Origin: an uncultured Desulfuromonas sp.
Lineage (GTDB): Bacteria > Desulfobacterota > Desulfuromonadia > Desulfuromonadales > Desulfuromonadaceae
Reading direction: 5' to 3'
Assembly (NCBI RefSeq): GCF_963666745.1
Contig: NZ_OY762961.1
Span: 422,001 to 486,000, forward strand
Length of the DNA stretch: 64,000 bases
The notes beneath the pieces are model-generated. The model was not told the DNA's origin. It did no database searches and worked only from the letters and a program-made list of their open reading frames with translations. The position numbers and the translations under genes are program-made. This document shows, piece by piece, positions 20,801 to 27,693 of this stretch. Every line of letters starts with the position of its first letter. The first letter of the stretch is position 1.

Positions 20801-21054
20801 ACCGGGAAGTCCCCAGCCTGCGGTACATTGGCGTACTCCGCTTTGAGACGAAACAATCCTTCCTCCGCCGGTTCCAGCTTCTCCTTCAGTTCACCCAACC
20901 AGCCCGGATGGCTGATGTCGCCCGTGCCGACCACATGCACCCCTTTGATCCGCGCCCAGTAGGCCAGATATTCCGGCGTCAGTTGCTTGCTGGTGGCGCG
21001 CGAATAATGGGAGTGGATGTGAAAATCGGTGACGTAGGTGCGAGGCTGGGTCAT
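17806..21054 (-). CDS. Endonuclease-Q-like PHP domain fused to UvrD/PcrA-type helicase
   Basis: Two-part DNA repair protein (1082 aa). Residues ~1-430 match the PHP-type EndoQ family (TIGR00375-like): metal-binding DFHIHSHYS near residue 10, [38 protein letters not shown], and a zinc knuckle of two CxxC pairs near 281 and 296 (CGVCFD..CPVCGK). EndoQ cuts DNA next to deaminated or abasic bases. From about 490 a superfamily-1 3'-5' helicase follows: Q motif region [15 protein letters not shown], Walker A AGPGTGKT near 514, [33 protein letters not shown], and [26 protein letters not shown]. The fusion suggests that lesion incision and strand unwinding are coupled. ATG at 21054; the ribosome-binding site is weak. 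Confidence 0.9.
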   Translation of the reverse strand: [1082 protein letters not shown]

Positions 21055-21409
21055 GGATCAGGGCCTTGGCGAAAGAGTGATGCGTTGCGAGGCGTTATTA
21101 TCGGCGTTTAGGGGATAGGTGTCAAACGGCCTGGCCAGACCTGACAGGCTGTAGAGATGCAGCCTACGGAGCCCATGGACGGGCGACAAAATCAAGAAGA
21201 GGTCCTCAAATGATTGATTTTGTAAGTAAGACGGCAATCGAATTTTCGACTTGCGTCGTTGAAAAGCACCGGACGGAACTTTTTCCACAATCTGCTAAAA
21301 ACGATTTAATGTCTATTTTTTTCTGTGTTTGTTAAAGGAAATAGCGCAAAGCGCCGAGAGGTAGACAGGACACCATTAATTTCAACCTGAATCAGTGAAG
21401 GAGTCAGCC
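21055..21409. other. Intergenic region with dispersed repeat
   Basis: 355 bp between the divergent helicase gene and the unknown gene at 21410. It contains dispersed repeat copy 2 (21169-21266). A 76-codon leftward frame here is derived from the repeat and was not called. No clear promoter was identified. Confidence 0.5.
21169..21266 (+). repeat. 98-bp dispersed repeat, copy 2
   Basis: Second copy of the element at 14995-15093, in the same orientation. It lies about 140 bp before the next rightward gene. The best-conserved half is the right one (ATTGATTTTGTAAG ... TTGCGTCGTTGAAAAG). Confidence 0.75.
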
Positions 21410-21967
21410 ATGTCTTCCGTTGCCGCCACATCACAGCCTGTCACGCGCTATTCCGTCGCAGGATTGACCCCGTTGAATAATGCTGACAGCATCATCACAT
21501 TTGATGACACCTTGTCACACATTGAATTGCCTGCTGAGCCCACTGCCGAGGAGATAGCCGCGCAGATCGCCCGCCAGAATCAAATGGAGCTGCTTGCCGT
21601 GTTTCAAGTCAACGGCAAAATTATCGGCAACGTGTTGGAAAATGGCTGGAGCCGCATGGAAAGCAATGCCGATGGGATGAACACGGGCTCGATCTGGGAC
21701 GACATCACCAATTTGGGCTTAACAGGTCGTGATGCCGCTGAATATCTGACCCAGCGCCTTGCCGATCAATTGAGTGAGCGTTATCCGGGCCTCGAAGTGA
21801 TCACTTTTGACGGTGCACAAGCCCCGACAAGTGGTGATTATGATCAGCAGGTTGCTGATGGGGGAACATTTTCCACCCAACCCCTTCGTTCGAGTTACAC
21901 GCAAACCCAGGCGCAAACCAGTTATGATCTGTTTAGTGCGCTGTTTCTACAGGATCAGGACGCCTGA
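21410..21967 (+). CDS. Uncharacterised protein, 185 aa
   Basis: Not recognised. It has no signal peptide or membrane segment. A polar N-terminus (MSSVAATSQPVTRYSVAG) is followed by an acidic region with a probable helix (EPTAEEIAAQIARQNQMELLAVFQVNGKII), then NLGLTGRDAAEYLTQRLADQLSERYPGLEVITFDG and a low-complexity Q/T/S-rich tail. The ATG at 21410 is preceded by GAAGGAG at 21398-21404. An in-frame ATG at 21395 would overlap that site and was rejected. Followed by a strong terminator, so the gene is a single transcript. Real coding use is supported by the ribosome-binding site, codon bias and terminator. Confidence 0.72.
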   Translation: MSSVAATSQPVTRYSVAGLTPLNNADSIITFDDTLSHIELPAEPTAEEIAAQIARQNQMELLAVFQVNGKIIGNVLENGWSRMESNADGMNTGSIWDDITNLGLTGRDAAEYLTQRLADQLSERYPGLEVITFDGAQAPTSGDYDQQVADGGTFSTQPLRSSYTQTQAQTSYDLFSALFLQDQDA

Positions 21968-22001
21968 CCGTATTTCCCTCTTCTCTGAATCAATCAAATA
22001 G

Positions 22002-22031
22002 AAGCGGGGACGCCAATGGCCCCGCTTTTTT
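22002..22031 (+). terminator. Rho-independent terminator
   Basis: AAGCGGGG / CCCCGCTT stem with a 10-nt loop followed by TTTT, 34 nt after the stop of the 185-residue protein. Confidence 0.88.
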
Positions 22032-22136
22032 GCTTTCCAAAGCCCTGTTTCCCCAGCCGATAGTTTCCAGGTCGTCATCACATCAAATACGCCACAACAC
22101 GAATCCTCTTACCTTGCCAGGATTGCGAACCTGAGC

Positions 22137-22326
22137 GGAATCACGATTGTTCATTAAGTCTCAACTGTATAAGATGAGCAAGGTTTCACAAATTCTGCTT
22201 TTTTATCCCTGGGAGAAAAATGTCGTTTGTCCTTCGCACCGTCTTAGTCGCTTTGGTGATTACTTCCGTTTCAGCCTGCACGACCTACACCGGAGACAGT
22301 CTGCTGCAACTGACCGAGCAGCCTGT
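22137..22326 (+). repeat. ~190-bp direct duplication, intact copy
   Basis: Upstream region plus the first ~36 codons of the lipoprotein gene. It is repeated at 23131-23320 with a constant offset of 994 bp and roughly 90% identity. Identity stops abruptly at CAGCCTGT. Confidence 0.9.
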
Positions 22327-22858
22327 TACCTACGAGCAGCAAAGAACCATTGCCAAAGCGCAACAAGGTGTGGCTGACATTCTCGACCGTATGAAGATTC
22401 CCCAAGAGAGGAAAGCCGTTTTTGAGACGATTTCTCCTGTTGGCGTGATTCGCGACAACGAGCCGCTTACGCTGTCCCGAGTTCAGAATCAACTGGTCAT
22501 TGCCGGTCAAAACGTTACGATTGCTCACGCAATAAATTCCATCATCATTTCATCCGGTGCGCTGCACATCTCGCATGGTGGTAACAATGCCATTGTTTGC
22601 GGTGGCGATGTCGATATCAGTCACGATGGCAGCATGGGCAATGGCAGCCTGGTTATTTCAAAAGGGAAGACGAAGATTAGCCATGCCGGAAACAGCCTGA
22701 TTTATGCGATAGGGGGAGTTGAAATTTCACATGCGCGAAATGTGCATGCATTCAACACGCGTGAGCGGAAAACGTCGTGGGGGCATATTAATAATATTCT
22801 GATAAAACCGCTGTTTCGTGAGGAGACAGAATTTAGTCAGATTGAGAATGGCGAATAG
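22220..22858 (+). CDS. Putative lipoprotein with repeated S-H-(G/A/D) turns
   Basis: Exported lipoprotein (212 aa). The signal MSFVLRTVLVALVITSVSAC has a lipobox ending at Cys20. After a helical stretch (QQRTIAKAQQGVADILDRMKIPQERKAVF) comes a run of short repeats of the form h-x-I-S-H-(G/D/A)-(G/N), for example LHISHGGNNAIV, VDISHDGSMGNGSLV, TKISHAGNSLIYA and VEISHARNVHAF. This suggests a small beta-helix or solenoid. The family is not recognised. The ATG at 22220 has CTGGGAGAAA upstream. The promoter region and first third were duplicated to 23131, where the second copy is truncated. Confidence 0.78.
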   Translation: MSFVLRTVLVALVITSVSACTTYTGDSLLQLTEQPVTYEQQRTIAKAQQGVADILDRMKIPQERKAVFETISPVGVIRDNEPLTLSRVQNQLVIAGQNVTIAHAINSIIISSGALHISHGGNNAIVCGGDVDISHDGSMGNGSLVISKGKTKISHAGNSLIYAIGGVEISHARNVHAFNTRERKTSWGHINNILIKPLFREETEFSQIENGE

Positions 22859-23213
22859 ATTTGCATTTTTTCAAGCAATGTCTGGATGAAATGGTGTAAT
22901 TCGAGACCTGACCCCTATGGCCGTTGCGGGGACTGATGTTGAGTCTGGCCCGACAGAAGTTGTTTGTGCTCCGGCGAATTAACTCGCAGGATGTTGAAAC
23001 AGGGTAGATCCCTGCATTTATACAAGATGTACTCTAAAAGAAACCCCGGTCGAAGTGACCGGGTTTTTTGTTTTTTACCGATAGAGATATGGGAAGTGCC
23101 CCTCTCTTTTGTGGCACGAGTGATTAGCGTCGAATCAAGATTGTTCATTAATCCCCAAGTGTATAAGATGAGCAATGTTTCACAAATTATGCTTTCTTAT
23201 CCCTGGGAGAAAA
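22859..23213. other. Intergenic region between lipoprotein gene and its truncated copy
   Basis: 355 bp with no credible gene. It holds the terminator at 23045-23069 and, from 23131, the duplicated upstream region of the lipoprotein gene. Confidence 0.55.
23045..23069 (+). terminator. Rho-independent terminator
   Basis: CCCGGTC, loop GAAGT, GACCGGG followed by TTTTTT. It lies between the intact and truncated lipoprotein genes. Confidence 0.85.
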
Positions 23214-23320
23214 ATGTCGTTTGTCCTTCGCACCGCCTTAGTCGCTTTGGTGATTGCTTCCGTTTCGGCCTGCACGACCTACACCGGAGACAGTCTGCTG
23301 AAACTCACTGAACAGCCTGT
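23131..23320 (+). repeat. ~190-bp direct duplication, truncated copy at the edge of the AT-rich cassette
   Basis: Copy of 22137-22326. Homology ends at 23320 (CAGCCTGT), and sequence from 23321 on is AT-rich and unrelated, marking the left junction of the 23.3-29.2 kb cassette. Confidence 0.9.
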
Positions 23321-23336
23321 CCCCCTTTTGCCATAA
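23214..23336 (+). pseudogene. Truncated lipoprotein gene (5' third only)
   Basis: Encodes the same lipoprotein signal (MSFVLRTALVALVIASVSAC) and TTYTGDSLLKLTEQPV, then runs into foreign sequence and stops after 40 codons. The ribosome-binding site CTGGGAGAAA is preserved. The missing 3' part was not found on the far side of the cassette (after 29194), so this is a truncation rather than a simple split gene. Confidence 0.85.
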
Positions 23337-23414
23337 ATATTTTGAATAGGTCTAAATGTTTGTTTTTATTTGACGGTATTGTTATTGTTTTAAAATATTA
23401 ATTATGTTTATGGA

Positions 23415-23681
23415 ATGATGCTCTGGGATAGTCTGATGGCTATAAAACGAGATCTTGAGATTTGGATCAAAGAAGCTCTAATGGAGCTTGGCGGTCAGGG
23501 TCATCTAATAGAGGTCGCTAAAATAATTTGGATACATCATGAACACGATCTTCGGAAATCAGGAGATCTTTTTTACACTTGGCAATATGATATGCGCTGG
23601 GCAGCGAACAAACTTCGTGCTTCAAAAGATATTCTCCCTGTAAAGGATTCTCCTTCTGGGGTCTGGATTTTAAGACCTTAA
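23415..23681 (+). CDS. Small winged-helix protein (Mrr N-terminal-like), first gene of AT-rich cassette
   Basis: 88 aa (81 if the in-frame ATG at 23436 is used; neither start has a good ribosome-binding site). The pattern EALMELGGQGHLIEVAKIIW...GDLFYTWQYDMRWAANKLRASKDILPV..PSGVWILRP resembles the winged-helix DNA-binding domain found at the N-terminus of Mrr-type nucleases and as a stand-alone protein in restriction loci. No catalytic residues are visible. It lies 46 bp upstream of the kinase gene in the same direction and probably belongs to that operon as a DNA-binding regulator or specificity factor. Confidence 0.7.
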   Translation: MMLWDSLMAIKRDLEIWIKEALMELGGQGHLIEVAKIIWIHHEHDLRKSGDLFYTWQYDMRWAANKLRASKDILPVKDSPSGVWILRP

Positions 23682-23727
23682 AAAACACTAAAAAAATCAT
23701 TCAAATGTGATCTAAAGGAACCCCGCC

Positions 23728-26046
23728 ATGCCCCTAAATCCTCAAGAGCAAAAAAGAGATTTAAGCCTTGATGCAAGAGCCGGCAATGAAAAGCTTTTTT
23801 TCACTGTCGATAGTGCTCTTCTTTCTGAGCTCGGGGAGAAACTTGTTGAAAGCGTCCATATCGCGCTGCTTGAGCTTGTTAAAAATTCCTATGACGCTGA
23901 TGCAACAAAAGCAACAGTCGAGATCTCTTCCTATAGTGAAACCGAATATAAAATCGTTGTAAAAGACAATGGTGTCGGAATGTCGTTGGAAGATGTAAAA
24001 AAATACTGGATGCGAATTGCGACAAACAACAAAGCTGAAAATAGGGTTTCAGATGTTTATGGACGTAAAAAGTCTGGCTCGAAGGGAATTGGCCGTTTTA
24101 GTTGTCGCCGCTTAGGTCCTGAGCTTTATCTTGATACAACTGCTCAATTGAAAAACGGAAAATACGAAACAACCAGCTTTTATGTGAACTGGGCCGCATA
24201 TAAACCCGGAACTGACGTATCAGAAATAGAATGCGATGGAGAAACAACGCGTACATCTGCTGGTAAAACTGGAACCAGCCTCGAGATCATTGGTTCAAAA
24301 AAGGGTTGGGACCGTGGGGGCTGGGGAGTTCTGAAGCGTCGGCTAATGTTGTTGGTGATTAATCGTGGTAACCGAGCAATTAATGGGAAGAAGGATGACC
24401 CTGGGTTTGACATTTCGTTGATTGCCCCAGACTTTGAAGAAAGTAGTATCACTAACCCACGAGAAGATTTGATGAATGCGGGCTGGGGACGATTAACATT
24501 AAAAGTGAAAGAAGATGGCGAAGCATGTTGGTCGCTTGATGCTAAAACTATTGGGCAAAAGAAGATCATTCAACCTGAGCGGTATCCTGAGTTGGCAGGG
24601 ACTACTGCAGATATTGCTTTTCTTCCAGATGTGAAAAATCAATTTCGGAATCCTGATTTGATATTAAAAACTTCCCTTCAAGAGGCATTAAATAATTGGG
24701 GAAGCATCTATGTGAGAGCGGAAGGTATTCGTGTTTATCCCTATGGAGAGCGTGGCGATGATTGGCTTGAAATTGATCGCGACAGGGGCCTCAGGCAATC
24801 AAGTAGCAGGTATCTTAGTATCAAGAGCCTCGCTAAATCGTTGAGAGGAGTAACAGAAGGACGCGAGCTGCTTAATCTGCTTTCAGCCAAGAGTCATGTT
24901 GGTGAAGTTATCGTTTCATCACCCAATAATCTTTTCGAAATGAAAGCTAGCCGAGAAGGTTTTGTTGGTGATCTGGCTATTTCTACACTTCGGACAGTGG
25001 TTCGCTTTGGAATCGACTGGGCGACGGTTTATAGAGATTATTTTCTTAGATTAATGGAGCAGGAGTCGCTTAAAAGAGCTCAGCTTGATTTTGCTACCAG
25101 CGTATCTTCTCCTGAAGATTTAGAGGAAGCACTTAAGCAAGAACCTGTTGTAGCCGCAACAAAATATCTTGATAAGGAAATTCGAAACCTCACGCAAACG
25201 CTCCCTAAGAAAGAAAATAAAAGGGTTCTTGAAAGCGCGAGTAAAGCTATAGATCTCATTTTAGAGAGCAAAAAGGTCCGTGAGCATGAGTTGCAGCACT
25301 TACGGTTAGTTGCAGCTACATCATCGTTGTTTCTGGTCTTTCAGCATGAAGTGAGGTCGCTTTTGGGTGTTCTCGGTGAGTTTGATATCCGCCTTAAAAA
25401 ATTGTCAAGAAAGATGGTTGATGCTTCTGCAATAGAAGATATTGCTGCTATGCGCAAAACTTTTGATGATACTAAAAGTAATTTTAACAGTTTATTGGAA
25501 ATGACTTCTTTACTTTCTGTGGATGCAAAACGCGATTCCGCTAAGCGGCTGGCTATTTCCGTACGCGCTAGAAAAGCCGTCGAATGTTTTCGTTTGATTT
25601 GTAAAAACTACGATTTGAAAATTGATCTTTCGGGTATTCCTACAGCTCTTAAAGTTGGGCCATTGTTGGAAGCCGAATTGTTATCTATTTTTATGAATAC
25701 GATTTCAAACTCTATTAAATCAGTCATTGCGGCTGGGACGAAAAATATCGCTATCGTAGCAGATCAGTTATCTGACAATCGAATCAAATTAAATATTTTA
25801 GACAGTGGTCTTGGCGTTGAACCTGGTAATGACGATCTTTTTTTGCCTTTTCTTGCAGATCCTAAAGGACAGCTTTATTCATCGCTACATGAAAAACTTA
25901 ATCCTGAAGATGAGCATATCGTTGGTGCAGGAAGTGGCTTGGGATTGCCAATTGTAAGAGACATTGCCGTATCACATAATGGTAGCGCTAGTTTTGTCGT
26001 ACCACCAGAAGGCTGGACATGTAATTTGGAGATAATTATAAAATGA
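23728..26046 (+). CDS. Histidine kinase with an additional N-terminal GHKL (Hsp90/MORC-like) ATPase domain
   Basis: 772 aa, soluble, with no membrane helices. It has two ATP-binding Bergerat folds. The first lies near residues 30-190 (N box ELVKNSYDADATK ~48, G1 DNGVGMS ~80, G2 GSKGIGRFSCRR ~117), as in Hsp90, MutL and MORC. The second is a C-terminal HATPase_c (NTISNSIKSV ~657, ILDSGLGV ~689, GAGSGLGLPIVRD ~733). Between them a coiled region ends in an H-box-like FQHEVRSLLGVL, with His540 as probable phospho-acceptor. The next gene, whose start overlaps this stop by 4 nt, encodes a receiver-domain protein, its likely partner. AAAGGA precedes the ATG. DNA, a phage component or a protein could be the signal; none is shown by the sequence. 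Confidence 0.85.
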   Translation: MPLNPQEQKRDLSLDARAGNEKLFFTVDSALLSELGEKLVESVHIALLELVKNSYDADATKATVEISSYSETEYKIVVKDNGVGMSLEDVKKYWMRIATNNKAENRVSDVYGRKKSGSKGIGRFSCRRLGPELYLDTTAQLKNGKYETTSFYVNWAAYKPGTDVSEIECDGETTRTSAGKTGTSLEIIGSKKGWDRGGWGVLKRRLMLLVINRGNRAINGKKDDPGFDISLIAPDFEESSITNPREDLMNAGWGRLTLKVKEDGEACWSLDAKTIGQKKIIQPERYPELAGTTADIAFLPDVKNQFRNPDLILKTSLQEALNNWGSIYVRAEGIRVYPYGERGDDWLEIDRDRGLRQSSSRYLSIKSLAKSLRGVTEGRELLNLLSAKSHVGEVIVSSPNNLFEMKASREGFVGDLAISTLRTVVRFGIDWATVYRDYFLRLMEQESLKRAQLDFATSVSSPEDLEEALKQEPVVAATKYLDKEIRNLTQTLPKKENKRVLESASKAIDLILESKKVREHELQHLRLVAATSSLFLVFQHEVRSLLGVLGEFDIRLKKLSRKMVDASAIEDIAAMRKTFDDTKSNFNSLLEMTSLLSVDAKRDSAKRLAISVRARKAVECFRLICKNYDLKIDLSGIPTALKVGPLLEAELLSIFMNTISNSIKSVIAAGTKNIAIVADQLSDNRIKLNILDSGLGVEPGNDDLFLPFLADPKGQLYSSLHEKLNPEDEHIVGAGSGLGLPIVRDIAVSHNGSASFVVPPEGWTCNLEIIIK

Positions 26047-27044
26047 TTGAAGAACAAAAAATAAAGGTTCTTGTTTTTGATGATGCTCCAGAGCGAGAGA
26101 ATAGGTACCGCTTGCTAGAAAATAATTTAGTTAATATAGATTTTATCGGTCTTAAAAATGAAGATACTGATAATATTATAAAAAATATTGATGTTGGAAT
26201 AGCTCCAGACATTATTTTTATTGATCATCGTCTTGATAATTCAAGTCACGAATCAATAAGGCTAATGCCAACGGGTAAAAATGTCACTCCTTGTCTGCGC
26301 GATAAATGGGCAAATGTACCTATTTTTGGCGTTACAGCGGCAAAGAAGGATTGTATTGAACAGGGTGGGGCTATTTTTTATGAGGACATATTTGATTTTA
26401 ACGATATTAGCCAACTTGAAGATTTTATCCCATCTGTTGTTAATGGATATCGCAAGTTTAGGTCATCAATACCCATGGTTACAGGTGACCCCGAACGACT
26501 CTCTATGTTTACGGATCTTCTTATCGCCCCTGAAGATGAAGTAATCGGTATCTTGCATAGTATTCCTGATGAGCTTAGGTCGTTAGAGACTGATAACTTT
26601 TCTCATGCTATCTATCGTTGGTTTCGACGGATGCTGTATGGTCATGCTGGTTTTTTGTATGACAAAGACTGGGCTGCGGTCACAATGGGGATAAATATTG
26701 ATCATTTTAATCTATATTTAGATGCTTTTGATTCTGCTCGTTATTCGGGAATATGGGGTGATCTCAATGATCCTAGGTGGTGGAAGAAAAAGCTTTATGA
26801 TCTTGCAATAGAAGAGAGAACCTCTCCCCGTGAATCGATTCAGGCCGCTGCATGCAAACGCTTCAAAATATCTGAGCAACACTATTCATATTGTTCGAAA
26901 TGTGGCGAGCCTTGGCCTGAAGTTCTCGCTTTTACGGATGAGGCTATTTTGGCAGAGTTAGTCCCAGCACATCTGGAATGCAGCATTCCCCATCCAAGAA
27001 GGTTTGTTTCTCTGGCTTTTGAGGAGCCGCGTATTCTAATTTGA
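26043..27044 (+). CDS. Receiver-domain (response-regulator-like) protein with novel C-terminal domain
   Basis: 333 aa. Residues 6-~130 read as a receiver: acidic pair D13-D14 after KIKVLVF, candidate phospho-Asp D61 in IIFIDHRLD, and the switch Thr98 in PIFGVTAAKK. The usual Lys of the K-P motif is not evident, so it may be an atypical receiver. Residues ~140-333 form an unrecognised domain with W-rich helices (FSHAIYRWFRRMLYG; WWKKKLYDL) and a CxxC plus later Cys (YSYCSKCGEPW...HLECSIPHPRRF) that could bind zinc. It has no DNA-binding helix-turn-helix, so output is probably enzymatic or by protein contact. The ATGA overlap with the kinase gene implies translational coupling. Confidence 0.78.
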   Translation: MIEEQKIKVLVFDDAPERENRYRLLENNLVNIDFIGLKNEDTDNIIKNIDVGIAPDIIFIDHRLDNSSHESIRLMPTGKNVTPCLRDKWANVPIFGVTAAKKDCIEQGGAIFYEDIFDFNDISQLEDFIPSVVNGYRKFRSSIPMVTGDPERLSMFTDLLIAPEDEVIGILHSIPDELRSLETDNFSHAIYRWFRRMLYGHAGFLYDKDWAAVTMGINIDHFNLYLDAFDSARYSGIWGDLNDPRWWKKKLYDLAIEERTSPRESIQAAACKRFKISEQHYSYCSKCGEPWPEVLAFTDEAILAELVPAHLECSIPHPRRFVSLAFEEPRILI

Positions 27045-27057
27045 ATAGGAGTGGGGA

Positions 27058-27693
27058 GTGGAGAAGCTAGATATTGATGCAAATAATTTTATAAAAATGG
27101 AAAAAAAAGTCCTTGGTTATTTACGGGGGAAAACAGCGGTAAAAAATATCTCATCAGCTGCGACTGACGCCTATTATAATTTTGACCTCAAGCATGGCTT
27201 TAATTTTTCTACAACATGGAAAGTCGCTGCTTGCAAAACAGGTGATTTGGATCTCACCGTTGCTGGACTTGTTGAGCTCGATGGAAAAGGTCACTTTACA
27301 TTTGTGTCCTATGTTTTTTGTATTTCACGAGATAAATGTTTACTACGAAAGTACCATTATGATTGTGAATGCGAGAGGGGGAACAGCAAGCCTCTTTATC
27401 ATCTACAGTTTGGAGGAGAGTCTCTTCCTGAACACGAAGGATATCGGGGTATTGATGAATTAAATTGCTGGCTCTCGGAACCAAGGTTGTTTTATACTCC
27501 GATGTCTTTGGCTCTTATCTTGGAACAGGCATTCCTGGAATTTCGGGATGAGAGTACTGAAAAAATCCGAAAAGATTCCTATTGGAAAGGCCTTGTAACA
27601 GCATCGCAATGTGAAGTCTTAAAGCCTTACTTTAAACGCTGTTACGATAAAATATCCAACAATGAACGCCTATATTCCGAGTGCTACATCTGA
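27058..27693 (+). CDS. Uncharacterised protein of the kinase/receiver/methyltransferase cassette
   Basis: 211 aa, not recognised. It uses a GTG start at 27058 with AGGAG 6 nt upstream, 13 nt after the receiver-protein stop. Its most distinctive motif is KYHYDCE..SKPLYHLQFGG near residues 98-120, a His-rich pair of strands that could be catalytic or metal-binding. It also has Cys-containing segments (YVFCISRDKCLL) and a helical C-terminus. The methyltransferase gene starts inside its last 32 nt, so the two are translationally coupled. In this setting it may be the effector or nuclease-like component, but that is inference only. Confidence 0.72.
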   Translation: MEKLDIDANNFIKMEKKVLGYLRGKTAVKNISSAATDAYYNFDLKHGFNFSTTWKVAACKTGDLDLTVAGLVELDGKGHFTFVSYVFCISRDKCLLRKYHYDCECERGNSKPLYHLQFGGESLPEHEGYRGIDELNCWLSEPRLFYTPMSLALILEQAFLEFRDESTEKIRKDSYWKGLVTASQCEVLKPYFKRCYDKISNNERLYSECYI

